Assembly: GCF_013408335.1 (NCBI RefSeq)
Contig: NZ_JACBZR010000002.1
Span: 29,025 to 93,024, forward strand
Reading direction: 5' to 3'
Length of the DNA stretch: 64,000 nucleotides
Source of the DNA: Nocardioides panzhihuensis
Lineage (GTDB): Bacteria; Actinomycetota; Actinomycetes; Propionibacteriales; Nocardioidaceae
This document shows, one piece after another, positions 42,979-51,193 of this stretch. The notes below the pieces were generated by a model. The model made no database searches. It had not been told where the DNA came from and saw only the letters and a list, made by a program, of their open reading frames with translations. Made by a program: the position numbers and the translations under genes. Within the stretch, counting starts at the first letter, position 1. The number at the start of each line of letters is the position of its first letter.

Positions 42979-43152
42979 ATGACCGTCCTGCTGTTCGCTC
43001 TGACCGCCATCGGAGTCGGCGGACTCCTGCTCATCGAGAGCACCCCGAACCAGCGCAGCTACGACTGGGGCTGGCTCATCCTGATCATCGGGATCGGCGG
43101 ATTCGGGCTCTGGTTCCTGGATGGGCTCGTCGGGGTGTCACTGACCATCTAG
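42979..43152 (+). CDS. 57-residue membrane protein
   Basis: Two hydrophobic segments (TVLLFALTAIGVGGLLLIES and WLILIIGIGGFGLWFLDGLV) joined by a short polar loop. The ATG is preceded by GGAGG at ideal spacing. Divergent from mobC across the candidate oriT. Unknown; could be an exclusion or entry protein. Confidence 0.65.
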   Translation: MTVLLFALTAIGVGGLLLIESTPNQRSYDWGWLILIIGIGGFGLWFLDGLVGVSLTI

Positions 43153-43156
43153 CCGG

Positions 43157-43474
43157 TCAGTAAGGACGCTCTTGATGCGCCGATCGCCGGCGCTCCTCGA
43201 TCGCTTCGGCCAGGTCGCGATGGGCCTGCTCGCGTCCGAACTTCTCGAGCTTCTGCAGGCGCACGTACGCGGCCGTGACTCCGTCGCGGTAGCCGCGCTG
43301 CTCCGGCGAGCCGGGCGTCAGGCCGGCGTCGTACCTGAGGACGTCTGGGCCGCTGATGGTGCCCAGGTGCTTCATGCCGAGGTCGTACGCCGTCCGATAC
43401 GCGTCAGTCGCCGTGGAGTGCGGCGGGTACGGCGTCGGCGGGTAGCGGCGTTCGCGGTGGTGCGGGTATGGCAA
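43157..43474 (-). CDS. Hypothetical protein with TTG start
   Basis: A 105-residue protein with a His/Pro/Tyr-rich head (PYPHHRERRYPPTPYPPHS) then a helical body (TDAYRTAYDLGMKHLGTI, GYRDGVTAAYVRLQKLEKFG). The TTG at 43474 was chosen because GGAGG lies 7 nt upstream; the frame is open back to a GTG at 43543, within the HAD gene. No known family. Confidence 0.55.
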   Translation of the reverse strand: MPYPHHRERRYPPTPYPPHSTATDAYRTAYDLGMKHLGTISGPDVLRYDAGLTPGSPEQRGYRDGVTAAYVRLQKLEKFGREQAHRDLAEAIEERRRSAHQERPY

Positions 43475-43517
43475 GGGGTCGCCTCCAGTAGTTGGATCGA
43501 CCCCTAGGCGACCGAGT

Positions 43518-44183
43518 CTACGCTTCGAGGCCTCGGGGATCACCGAGGCTTGTCACGGCCGCCGCGCCGGCGCGCGTGAGCTCGCTGCGGAGGTGCTCGT
43601 CTTTGGCGAACGCCAGGACGCCGACGCCGGCGGCCGCGCCGGCCCGTACGTCGCTGGTGGTGTCGCCGAGGAACAGCGCCTCGCCAGGGTCGACCCGGAG
43701 CGAGCGCAGCGCTTGCTGCACCAGGAACGGATCCGGCTTCAGCCGGCCGACATCGTCGGGGCGACGACACGAGAGCACGGCGACGTGTCGGGTCCAGCCG
43801 TGGCGCTCGAGGAAGGCGATGACCGCCTGGTCGGAGTTGTTGCTCACGACCGCGGCCGGCATGCGTCGGCGGCTGATGAGCTCGAAGAGGTTCGTGGCGT
43901 GGACGCTCGGGGCACAGGTGCGAGCCGCGGCGACCTCGGCCCGGGTGCAGGCCTCTTCGACCTCAGCGACCTGCTCGGGATGGTGCTCGAGGACGTGCCG
44001 CAGGACTGCCAGGTGGTCGGTGGTCGTGGCGATCGCCGGCGGAAGGTCCAGCTGGCCGATGACTTCGCGAGCCGCGTCCGCGGCGCGCGCGTTGACCGGC
44101 GTCGGCATCAGCCGAGCAAGGGGCCCGTCGAAGTCGAGCAGGAGCGCCTCGGCGTCGGCGAGGAGCTTGGCCGCGGTGGTCAC
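43518..44183 (-). CDS. HAD-family hydrolase
   Basis: A 221-residue haloacid dehalogenase-like phosphatase. Motif I is ALLLDFDGPLARL (residues about 14-26), motif II VVSNNSDQ, motif III RLKPDPFLVQQAL, motif IV LFLGDTTSDVRAGAAAGV. The second Asp of motif I is replaced by Gly-Pro order (DFDGP), still the usual D-x-D. Coupled to the GntR gene upstream by GTGA. Substrate unknown; a GntR-HAD pair also recurs in actinomycete integrative elements. Confidence 0.82.
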   Translation of the reverse strand: MTTAAKLLADAEALLLDFDGPLARLMPTPVNARAADAAREVIGQLDLPPAIATTTDHLAVLRHVLEHHPEQVAEVEEACTRAEVAAARTCAPSVHATNLFELISRRRMPAAVVSNNSDQAVIAFLERHGWTRHVAVLSCRRPDDVGRLKPDPFLVQQALRSLRVDPGEALFLGDTTSDVRAGAAAGVGVLAFAKDEHLRSELTRAGAAAVTSLGDPRGLEA

Positions 44184-45115
44184 TGGTGCGCGGCAGATGG
44201 CGCGCCTGTCTCCCGAACTCGGCGAGCTCCTTCGCCGTGCGCACGATCCTCAGGTCGTCGGTGTCGTAGTGACCTCTGTTCCTCGGTCGCGACCGTGGTC
44301 CAGATGCTGTCGAACCAGCGCCGAGTCTGGTCGACGAACTGCGTATCGGCGGCCTCTGGGTCGCCGTCATCAGTGTGCTGGAACATCGCGGCATCCTTGC
44401 CCATCGGGTCGAGGATGGCAACGGTCTCACCGTCGATGCGTACGTCGTGAGCGACCACGGGGTAGAAGCCGAAGAAGACGTCGGTGCCGTTGATGATGAA
44501 CGCCTTGAACAAGGGTGCCGTGCCATGGAGGCGGGTCTCGATGCTCGCCTCGGGGATGAGCTCGAGGTCGGCGAGCTCCAGGACGCTCTCGTGCAGCGCG
44601 CCGGCGTAGCGAGCGCTGATGTCGGCCATCCGGGCACGGACCGCGGCTGAGTCCTCGGGCCGGTTGTTGGCGAGCACGGGAAGCGACAGCGGCCGGCTCA
44701 TGTCCGAGAGCAGCAGCCGGATCTGCAGCGACTTCGGCGTCAGCCGGCCGGCGCGGACCTTGTCCAGCGGTTCGGCGAGCACGCCGTACAACGTCTCCGA
44801 CGTGTAGCCCACGAAGTCGATGGTGACGTGCTCGGCCTCGAAGGCCGCCTCGATGTGCGGCCGCAGGCCGACGGGTCGCTCGGTACGTACGCGAGCGAAC
44901 ACGCCGCTGCCCTGGCGCGAGACGGTGAGGCCCTCGTCCTTCAAGACTCGCAGCGCCTGCTGGATGGTCATCCGAGCAACGCCGTAGGTCTGGCTCAGCT
45001 CGTGCTGGCTCGGCAGCTTCTCGCCCGGCCCGATCTTGCGGGTCAGGATCGCGGCGCGCAGCGCCGAGGCGATCTGCTGATACGGCGGTCGAGGGTCGTC
45101 GGGGTCAAGGCTCAC
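44180..45115 (-). CDS. GntR-family regulator (UTRA-like)
   Basis: A 311-residue protein. N-terminal winged helix (PPYQQIASALRAAILTRKIG, LSQTYGVARMTIQQALRVLK, GLTVSRQGSGVFA), then a ligand-binding domain. The last 40 residues look frameshifted. Another frame encodes TDDLRIVRTAKELAEFGRQA in the same place, suggesting a +1 change at about 44275, although the present frame still ends in a coupled stop/start. Probably controls its own divergent promoter region and perhaps the element. Confidence 0.78.
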   Translation of the reverse strand: MSLDPDDPRPPYQQIASALRAAILTRKIGPGEKLPSQHELSQTYGVARMTIQQALRVLKDEGLTVSRQGSGVFARVRTERPVGLRPHIEAAFEAEHVTIDFVGYTSETLYGVLAEPLDKVRAGRLTPKSLQIRLLLSDMSRPLSLPVLANNRPEDSAAVRARMADISARYAGALHESVLELADLELIPEASIETRLHGTAPLFKAFIINGTDVFFGFYPVVAHDVRIDGETVAILDPMGKDAAMFQHTDDGDPEAADTQFVDQTRRWFDSIWTTVATEEQRSLRHRRPEDRAHGEGARRVRETGAPSAAHQ

Positions 45116-45160
45116 CGCACCAGCGTAACAACTTGCCTAGGTTGAATAGACCAATCGTTA

Positions 45161-45189
45161 TTGACTTGGCTAGCCAGGCTAGGCAAGAT
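45161..45189 (+). promoter_or_regulatory. Promoter for the 45286 operon with overlapping CTAG-rich sites
   Basis: TTGACT, 17 nt, CAAGAT, a near-consensus promoter facing the plus strand. The spacer GGCTAGCCAGGCTAGG is dyad-like. A related TTGCCTAGG lies at 45133-45141 next to the GntR start, so the GntR protein may bind here and repress both directions. Confidence 0.5.
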
Positions 45190-45285
45190 GAAGTAAGGAC
45201 AACCGGATAGCCCGAGTTCGAGGTGTAGACCCATGAGAGTTCTGAGCACCAACCAGCGCACTTCTGATGTCACGGCGGCCAGCTG

Positions 45286-45561
45286 ATGTGGGCCGCAGAC
45301 GCCGGCGCGGCACTCCGCGCGCGCCGCCAGGAGCAGACGGAGTCGGCGAGGCGAGCGCGGGCTGCGCTTGCGCTCACGCTGGCGAACCAGCTCGATCGTG
45401 GCGCCGCTCCCGAGGAGCTGGTCCTCGACGAGTATCGGACCGTCACCCGCGAGCACCGCGAGGTGGCCAGCAAGAGCCACGACTACAGCGTGGCTTCCGA
45501 TGGTCACGAGGATGAGCGCGACGGTGTCGTCGACCTGGCGCTGCAGGGAGGTGCCCGATGA
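45286..45561 (+). CDS. Small helical hypothetical protein upstream of a TetR gene
   Basis: A 91-residue protein with an Arg/Ala-rich helix (ALRARRQEQTESARRARAAL, ALTLANQLDRG) and an acidic tail. Its stop overlaps the TetR start (ATGA at 45558). Function unknown. Confidence 0.55.
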   Translation: MWAADAGAALRARRQEQTESARRARAALALTLANQLDRGAAPEELVLDEYRTVTREHREVASKSHDYSVASDGHEDERDGVVDLALQGGAR

Positions 45562-46256
45562 CGCCGCGGCGTGGTCGACCTGGTCGGCCGCGACACATCG
45601 CGTACGGCGGCGACGCACCGCCCCGGGAGCAGATCCTCCACGCTGCAGCGCGGCTGTTTGTCGGGCGTGGCTTCGCGGCCACCTCGACGCGCGAGATCGC
45701 GGACGCTGTCGGGATCCGGCAGGCCTCGCTCTACTACCACTTCGCGAACAAGGACGAGATCCTCGCCGAGCTGCTGGAGCGGTCGGTGCGACCTACGGTC
45801 GACAAGATCGACAAGATCGAGCAGCTGGTCCCACCCGAGACCCACGAGACGGCGCTCTACCTCCTCGCCCTGGTCGACGTACGCACCCTGGCCACCGCGC
45901 CCAACAACATCGGCGTGCTCTCCCGCCTCCCCGACGTCACCAGCAGCGCGGCCTTCGAGCAGTTCCGCAACGACCGGTCCGAACTCGTCGATGCCTACGG
46001 TCGCCTTGGCGCCTCGATCGCGCGAGCCACGATCGTCGACCTCGTCGGTCGACGCAGCCTGGGCGAGATGCTCGTCCAGGTCGTCGACACCGTAATCAAC
46101 GTGCGTTGCGCTGGCGAGCCCGCCGGCCCCCGGATGGCCGAGGCGGTGGCGACCACCTGCCTTCGGATGTGCGGCAGCGACGACCAGCAGATCATGGCCG
46201 CCTCGTCGGCCGCGACGCAGTTGCTCGAGGCCTTCCATGACGAGCCGCTGCACTGA
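45558..46256 (+). CDS. TetR/AcrR-family regulator
   Basis: A 232-residue regulator. HTH: ILHAAARLFVGRGFAATSTR, EIADAVGIRQASLYYHFANK, matching the TetR core. The C-terminal ligand domain is helical and unassigned. Second gene of a small operon with 45286-45561. No adjacent efflux or enzyme gene reveals the target. Confidence 0.85.
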   Translation: MTPRRGRPGRPRHIAYGGDAPPREQILHAAARLFVGRGFAATSTREIADAVGIRQASLYYHFANKDEILAELLERSVRPTVDKIDKIEQLVPPETHETALYLLALVDVRTLATAPNNIGVLSRLPDVTSSAAFEQFRNDRSELVDAYGRLGASIARATIVDLVGRRSLGEMLVQVVDTVINVRCAGEPAGPRMAEAVATTCLRMCGSDDQQIMAASSAATQLLEAFHDEPLH

Positions 46257-46278
46257 GCGGGCCGGGACCGAACAGACG

Positions 46279-46284
46279 TACGAT
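46279..46284 (+). promoter_or_regulatory. -10 element of a probable leaderless gene
   Basis: TACGAT lies 6 nt before the GTG at 46291 with no ribosome site between, which is the usual geometry of leaderless actinobacterial mRNAs. Confidence 0.45.
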
Positions 46285-46290
46285 CTACTC

Positions 46291-46479
46291 GTGGCTTCCG
46301 AATCCGACCTGGTGACGCTCTACGCCAAGGCACGACCTAAGCCCGTCGACGGCGTCGACGACGGCCAGCGCCAGGAGATCACCGTTACCCGCGCGACCTA
46401 CGCCGAAGCGCGCGAGGCCGTGGACGCCCGGGTCCCCGAAGGCTGGCAACTGCTCGGGCTCAGCACCTGGCCCTGCTAG
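46291..46479 (+). CDS. Small hypothetical protein
   Basis: A 62-residue protein (ASESDLVTLYAKARPKPVD, TRATYAEAREAVDARVPEGW) ending LLGLSTWPC. GTG start inferred from the leaderless geometry; the frame is open to 46237 inside the TetR gene. The pattern of a short strand-helix-strand suggests a DUF1508- or ubiquitin-like miniprotein; unassigned. Confidence 0.5.
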   Translation: MASESDLVTLYAKARPKPVDGVDDGQRQEITVTRATYAEAREAVDARVPEGWQLLGLSTWPC

Positions 46480-46562
46480 AGCCGGGGTGCAAACGGACGT
46501 ACAGCGTGAGACGATTTTCGCGAGTCGCACTCGGGTACGTCCGCATCCTTGGGGGATCGATC

Positions 46563-47186
46563 TTGGAACCGTTTGAGAACGTCGAGCAGCTGCACAGCGA
46601 AGTCGTCGAGATGATCGACGTCGTCACGAAGCTCCGGCAGGACGTGGAAGACCTGGTCGCGTTCCTGACCCACCTCGCCGACCAGCTCGACGGACTGTCG
46701 CCGGCGATGGATGTCGCCGTTGGCGAGTTGCGAGCTGCGATCCATCTCGCGCCCAGCGATGAGTTCGTGCCCGCGGCCCAGGCCGCGATCGCCTCGGTCC
46801 AAGCGGTGACACCGACGATCGTCACTCCTCTTGCCAAGCGCCGTGCGCGGCTGCGGAAGCTCGCCGCGCTCCATATCCGCGGCAGCCGCTGCACCTGCTG
46901 CGGAGAGATGCGAGTGGACTTGCTCCACCTCGTCGACCCCTACGACGACTGCAAGCTGGTGCCCTACCGCGAGGTTATCGAGGACGGTGATGACATCGTC
47001 TTGGTCCGCTGCAAGACGTGCATCTCCCTCGGCCGCGGCACCCTGGACTGCCCGTGCCAGACGATGAAGACGGTCTACGAAGAGCGACCTAACATCGAGG
47101 ACGCGACGAGGCGCATCATCTCGGCACCCGACGGGTTCTACGGGAAGCAGCTCGCGCGGCAGCGGCGAGCGGCACACGGAGCATGA
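46563..47186 (+). CDS. Hypothetical protein with two CxxC motifs
   Basis: A 207-residue protein. The N-terminal half is helical (VEQLHSEVVEMIDVVTKLRQ, AFLTHLADQLDGLS). The C-terminal half has RGSRCTCCGEMRVDLLHLVD and VRCKTCISLGRGTLDCPCQ, pairing two Cys clusters as a possible zinc site. The TTG at 46563 was preferred because GGGGGA lies 7 nt upstream; the open frame begins at 46506. Unknown function. Confidence 0.55.
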   Translation: MEPFENVEQLHSEVVEMIDVVTKLRQDVEDLVAFLTHLADQLDGLSPAMDVAVGELRAAIHLAPSDEFVPAAQAAIASVQAVTPTIVTPLAKRRARLRKLAALHIRGSRCTCCGEMRVDLLHLVDPYDDCKLVPYREVIEDGDDIVLVRCKTCISLGRGTLDCPCQTMKTVYEERPNIEDATRRIISAPDGFYGKQLARQRRAAHGA

Positions 47187-47285
47187 CGGCCCGGAACTCC
47201 CGAACGTGTCCCCAGGGGCAAAGTACGGGGTCGAGAAGGATCGGACCAGGATTGAAACGCTAACTGAGGCTGGCCGGGCCTCTGG
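47187..47285. other. Short gap after the CxxC gene
   Basis: No gene seen. The sequence is GC-rich with no obvious terminator; the mercury operon ends here from the other side. Confidence 0.4.
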
Positions 47286-47450
47286 TCAGCAGCAGCGCCC
47301 TCCCTGCTGCGGGCCGGGCGCAGGCCCTTCGGTGCCTGCCTGTGGCGCCGTGAGTGGTCCGCAGGGCGTTCTCGGCGGCGGTGGCGGCTTCGCAGCTGCC
47401 AGGGCCGCGGCCATTGGGAGGGCCGTGCGGCGGATCTGGGTGACCTTCAT
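47286..47450 (-). CDS. Possible small peptide at the end of the mer operon
   Basis: A 54-codon frame starting MKVTQIRRTALPMAAALAAA, then a Pro/Gly-rich tail ending GGRCC. The ATG overlaps the stop of the 47447-47755 gene (ATGA). The signal-like head suggests export, but the tail looks degenerate. Could be a truncated gene. Confidence 0.3.
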   Translation of the reverse strand: MKVTQIRRTALPMAAALAAAKPPPPPRTPCGPLTAPQAGTEGPAPGPQQGGRCC

Positions 47451-47755
47451 CGGTTCTGGTCGTCCTTCGTGTCGGCGTCGTCGTTCCGGGTCGGCAGGGT
47501 GGGCGGAGCGGGCGGGCAGCAGTCGTGGTCGTCGGAGCGGCGGTGTCGTTTGGCGCTCGTGATCACGACGAGGACCAGCACCGCAATCCCGACGCCGACC
47601 ACCCACGGGTTGCGGATGAAGCCGCCGAGGCCCGCGATGGCGCCACCGGCGATCAGGAGGGGCAAGAGCGCGCAGCAGGCGATCATAAGGATCGCGGCGC
47701 CCACACCCAGGAGCACGCCGCCGCCTCCAGACCGGTGGCCACGGTTGTCTTTCAT
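47447..47755 (-). CDS. Small mer-operon membrane protein with CC motifs
   Basis: A 102-residue protein. A basic Gly-rich start, a TM with GVGAAILMIACCALLPLLIA carrying a Cys-Cys pair, a second TM (WVVGVGIAVLVLVVITSA), then a hydrophilic tail with DDHDCCPPAPP. Paired Cys in the membrane and at the tail resemble MerT/MerC-type Hg(II) handling. It follows merB. Mercury uptake role inferred, not proven. Confidence 0.65.
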   Translation of the reverse strand: MKDNRGHRSGGGGVLLGVGAAILMIACCALLPLLIAGGAIAGLGGFIRNPWVVGVGIAVLVLVVITSAKRHRRSDDHDCCPPAPPTLPTRNDDADTKDDQNR

Positions 47756-47788
47756 CGGTGTTTCGGTCCTGTCCAATGGCGATTGGTG

Positions 47789-48454
47789 TCAGCAGTCGCA
47801 GGCGGGGGAGCCGGTGTTGTTGACGGACTCGGCCTGAGCTCGGTCATGGAAGCTCGCGTTGAGAGCGATGCCGATCTGGTATGCCTCAGCGACGGAGACG
47901 ATCTCGGCGCCCGGGTGGCCAGCCAGCCAGTCGGCGGCGTCCTCAGGAGAGGTGAAGTAATGCACCTGGTTGCAGAACATGGAGCGGATCGAGGTGATCT
48001 GGCGGGGGTTGACCAGGGACACCACCGCGGTTGCTGGCTCGACCACGGTGGTGCCGGCGGTCGGGTCGATGGTGACTCGGATCGTCTCGCCGCTGACGGG
48101 CGAAACCGACTCGACGCGAGCCGGTCGCCCGATGAGGGCGGGGAAGATCAGGGTGTCCAGGGCACACCAGGTGTAGAGCTCCTCACCGGCCACGGTGAAC
48201 CGGTGGCGGGTCGGGCGCAGGGTGAGGCCCTGACCGACGATGTGGCCCTGGTCGTCGTACTCGGTGTCCGGCACGGCGCCCAGGCCACTGCGTACGTCGC
48301 CAACGGTTCGGCCCGATGCGGTGGCGAGCTGCTCGACGGTGACGGGGTTGCCGTCGACGAGCAGCCGCAGCAGCGGGATCAACAGGCCGGCGTCGAGGCC
48401 GGTTTCCTCGGTATTGGCCAGCCGGTCAGTCAGGTCGATGCTGAGGTTCGACAT
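47789..48454 (-). CDS. merB: Organomercurial lyase
   Basis: A 221-residue alkylmercury lyase that cleaves C-Hg bonds to give Hg(II). The catalytic set is in place: C97 and D100 (TWCALDTLIFP) and C161 (MFCNQVHYF), matching C96, D99 and C159 of the reference enzyme. The N-terminal winged-helix-like part is normal (LLIPLLRLLVDGNPVTVEQL). Between merA and a CC-motif membrane protein. Confidence 0.93.
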   Translation of the reverse strand: MSNLSIDLTDRLANTEETGLDAGLLIPLLRLLVDGNPVTVEQLATASGRTVGDVRSGLGAVPDTEYDDQGHIVGQGLTLRPTRHRFTVAGEELYTWCALDTLIFPALIGRPARVESVSPVSGETIRVTIDPTAGTTVVEPATAVVSLVNPRQITSIRSMFCNQVHYFTSPEDAADWLAGHPGAEIVSVAEAYQIGIALNASFHDRAQAESVNNTGSPACDC

Positions 48455-48508
48455 TGCAATTCCTTCACTTCTCGTAAGTGGGTGGCGTGGGCTGTCTGGT
48501 GCGCGGGG

Positions 48509-49933
48509 TCAGGCGCAGCAGGACAGCTTCGAGACGTCGGTGGTGAAGGCCTTGGCGACGATCCGGATGCCTTCGGCCATGGTCAGGTACGGGGCCCACG
48601 AGTCGGCGACCTCTGTGATGGTCTTACCGAGCACGTGGACGCCGGCCGCAGCGAGCTCGCCGCCGTCCTTAGCGACCGCGGTGAGGCCGAGGATCTCGCC
48701 GGTATCGGCGTTGGCGACCATCTTGATGAACCCACGAGTGTCGCGATTGACCAGCGCCCGGGGCACGTAGCCCAGCGGCAGGACCCGGCAGTCGCAGCGG
48801 ATCCCGGCCCCGAGCACCTGGGCCTCGGTCATCCCGACTGCGCCGATCGCGGGGCTGGTGAACGTCACCCGCGGTAGGCGGGTGTAGTCCACCGACCGTT
48901 CGGCGCTGGCGAAAGCGTTTTCGGCCACCATCGTGCCGTGGTAGGCCGCGACGTAGACGAACTCGGGGTGCCCGGTGACATCTCCGGCAGCCCAGATCCG
49001 CGGGTTGGAGGACTGCAACTGGTCGGTGACCACGATCTCCCCTGACTCGCCGGTCTTCAGCTCCACCGCCTCGAGGTTGAGCCCGTCGGTGACCGGACGG
49101 CGGCCCAGCGCCACCAGAACCTGGTCGGCGCTGAACTCCTGCACGCCCCCGGACACGGTCGCGGTCACGACTACCTGGCCGGTCGAGTCATCGCGTGTGA
49201 CCTTCGTTGGCTGGGCCCGGCGCACAACCCGGATCCCCTCGTCAGCGAAGACCTCGGCCAGTGCCTTGGAGACCTCCGGTTCCTCCTTCGATGCCAGCCG
49301 GGACCGCACCAGGAGAGTCACCTTCGACCCCAGACGGGCGAACAGCTGGGCCTGCTCGAGGGCCACGTACCCGCCGCCGAGTACCAGCAGCGACTCCGGC
49401 ACCTCGGTCAGCTCCATCGCCGTGGTGGAGGTCAGGTAGCCGACCTCCTCCAGATCCTCTATCGGCGGGGTCCACGGCTTCGCGCCGGTGGCGACCAGGT
49501 AGTGGGCGGCCTCGATGACCTCGACGCTGCCGTCGGCTGCGGTGACCTGAAGCAGCGGCGCCTCCGGGGTCCCAGTGAACGAGGCTTCGCCCTGCGCGAC
49601 GCGCCACCCGTAAGCGTCGGCGACGTCGACGTACTTCTCATCGCGCAGCGCCTCGACCAGGTCCTGCTTGCCGCCGATCAGCGCCGGCATGTCTACCGCG
49701 GAGGCGGTGGCAGCGATGCCCGGGAACCGGGTACCCGCGTCCGTTGCGACGTGGCGTGCTTCGGCGGCAGCGATCAGGGCCTTCGACGGCACGCACCCGG
49801 TGTTCACACACGTGCCGCCGAACGTGCCGCGCTCGACCATCACCACCGACTTGCCCAGCCCGCTCGCGCGGATCGCTGCGGCGAACGCTGCGCCACCTGA
49901 CCCGATCACTGCAAGGTCGTACGTCGGACTCAT
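48509..49933 (-). CDS. merA: Mercury(II) reductase
   Basis: A 474-residue FAD disulfide reductase reducing Hg(II) to Hg(0). FAD site VIGSGGAAFAAAIRASGL, active-site pair GTCVNTGCVPSKAL at about 39-52, and the C-terminal Cys-Cys (LSCCA) that receives mercury. It lacks the N-terminal NmerA/HMA domain. The ATG at 49933 has GAGAGGT just upstream. First gene of the mer operon, divergent from merR. Confidence 0.95.
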   Translation of the reverse strand: MSPTYDLAVIGSGGAAFAAAIRASGLGKSVVMVERGTFGGTCVNTGCVPSKALIAAAEARHVATDAGTRFPGIAATASAVDMPALIGGKQDLVEALRDEKYVDVADAYGWRVAQGEASFTGTPEAPLLQVTAADGSVEVIEAAHYLVATGAKPWTPPIEDLEEVGYLTSTTAMELTEVPESLLVLGGGYVALEQAQLFARLGSKVTLLVRSRLASKEEPEVSKALAEVFADEGIRVVRRAQPTKVTRDDSTGQVVVTATVSGGVQEFSADQVLVALGRRPVTDGLNLEAVELKTGESGEIVVTDQLQSSNPRIWAAGDVTGHPEFVYVAAYHGTMVAENAFASAERSVDYTRLPRVTFTSPAIGAVGMTEAQVLGAGIRCDCRVLPLGYVPRALVNRDTRGFIKMVANADTGEILGLTAVAKDGGELAAAGVHVLGKTITEVADSWAPYLTMAEGIRIVAKAFTTDVSKLSCCA

Positions 49934-49984
49934 CGCGATACCTCTCCGGTTGGTTGGGAAATTCATCTGATGCGGCAATACTGG

Positions 49985-50006
49985 ACCTTCCAGTACAGGG
50001 GAAGGT
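49985..50006. promoter_or_regulatory. MerR-family operator between merA and merR
   Basis: Perfect dyad ACCTTCC-N8-GGAAGGT. On the minus strand it overlaps TTGACC (-35) with CAGTAT 20 nt on, the stretched spacing activated by MerR proteins. The dyad sequence is that of CueR-type sites rather than the classic Hg-MerR site. Confidence 0.7.
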
Positions 50007-50038
50007 CAAGAGCGACCTGCGACACATGGGAGAACGGG

Positions 50039-50428
50039 ATGCGGATCGGGGAGCTCGCCGAGAAGACCGGCACCACCACCAAGACCCTTCGGTTCTACGA
50101 AGACCAGAGCCTGCTGCCGCCGACCGAACGCACCCCGACCGGCTACCGCGACTACACGTCCGGGGCCGTTGCCCGTATCGACTTCATCCACCGCGGCCAG
50201 GCGGCCGGGCTCACACTGGCCCAGATCCGGCAGATCCTCGACATCCGCGACCACGGCCAGGCCCCCTGCGGCCACGTCCGTGACCTGCTCGACGCACGCC
50301 TTGCAGACATCGAAAAACAGATCGCCCAGCTGACCGCGCTGCACGACAACCTCGCCACCCTTCGCGACGAAGCCTCAGACCCCGAGCCCGACACCTGCAC
50401 CGCCGACCAGGTCTGCCGCTACCTGTAG
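50039..50428 (+). CDS. merR: MerR-family metalloregulator of the mer operon
   Basis: A 129-residue regulator: MRIGELAEKTGTTTKTLRFY, GYRDYTSGAVARIDFIHRGQ, dimer helix HDNLATLRDEASD, and a Cys set near the C-terminus (GQAPCGHVRDLL, DTCTADQVCRYL). It should bind the operator 40 bp upstream and activate merA toward the minus strand. Metal identity (Hg versus Cu/Cd/Zn) is not fixed by the sequence alone. Confidence 0.85.
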   Translation: MRIGELAEKTGTTTKTLRFYEDQSLLPPTERTPTGYRDYTSGAVARIDFIHRGQAAGLTLAQIRQILDIRDHGQAPCGHVRDLLDARLADIEKQIAQLTALHDNLATLRDEASDPEPDTCTADQVCRYL

Positions 50429-50589
50429 GCCCGGAGCTCCACGGCTGGCGGCGAACGACTGGGCCTCAGATCGACGCAGAAGATCGACGCTGAGTGAATT
50501 TCGAGGCGACCAGGGTCGTCCCGAAATGCTTGTCAGTTCGCTGGGAGCGGTTCCGAGGCGGTTTCAGGCGGCTCGGAGTGGTTCTGGGT

Positions 50590-50830
50590 CTCATGCTCAG
50601 TGGTGACGCGGTGCACGACGGCGAGGCTGATTCCGGTGCCTCTGGCGATGGTCCGCAGGCTCTGGGCCTTCGGCGCGGCGGGCGATGATCGCGCGGTGTT
50701 TGTCGTCGTCGACGACGGTTGGTCGGCCGCCGACGCGTCCTCGGCGGCGTGCAGCGTCAAGGCCTTTCTTGGTCTTGCGGGAGATGTTGCGGCGTCGGTC
50801 CTCAGCCAGGGCGAGGGCGGGGCCGGCGCA
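50590..50830 (-). pseudogene. Serine recombinase (resolvase) C-terminal remnant
   Basis: The minus strand encodes LAEDRRRNISRKTKKGLDAA, RGRVGGRPTVVDDDKHRAII, ARRAEG, then after one extra C, QSLRTIARGTGISLAVVHRV. This is the Hin/Tn3-resolvase tail with its HTH. Only the C-terminal third remains and it is frameshifted. Confidence 0.82.
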
Positions 50831-50844
50831 ACCATCGGTGGGGT

Positions 50845-51120
50845 TTCATCACAGGACCAGCTGATGAAAGCCCCTGCGAGAACTGCGGCCTAATCCAGTT
50901 CTACGATCACGATCGTTGGTACCGGAGTGACGTCAGGCGAGCGATGGTCAACGTCATCGAGTGGCGTTCGCCGGGAGGCAGGACTCTCCGAATCCGGCCG
51001 GTTAGCAGCGTGAACGCTCCTCGGTACGATCCCGCAGCTCCTACCGTCGACGAGGCCTTTCCGGAGCTCGAGGTAGGCGGCGTGCCCGAGTGCCCCAAGG
51101 AGCAGGGGCACTGGGACTGA
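50845..51120 (+). CDS. Possible 5'-truncated hypothetical gene
   Basis: The open frame reads FITGPADESPCENCGLIQFY, DHDRWYRSDVRRAMVNVIEW, YDPAAPTVDEAFPELEVGGV with non-random composition, but no start with a ribosome site. It may be a 3' piece cut by the resolvase relic. The rest of 50836-51193 holds nothing else. Confidence 0.35.
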   Translation, partial: FITGPADESPCENCGLIQFYDHDRWYRSDVRRAMVNVIEWRSPGGRTLRIRPVSSVNAPRYDPAAPTVDEAFPELEVGGVPECPKEQGHWD

Positions 51121-51193
51121 ACGGTCCTGCGTGAAGATCCGCGTACGTCGCGACGGCGCGCCCAGGGACCAGACCGCCCTTTCGGTGGTCATC

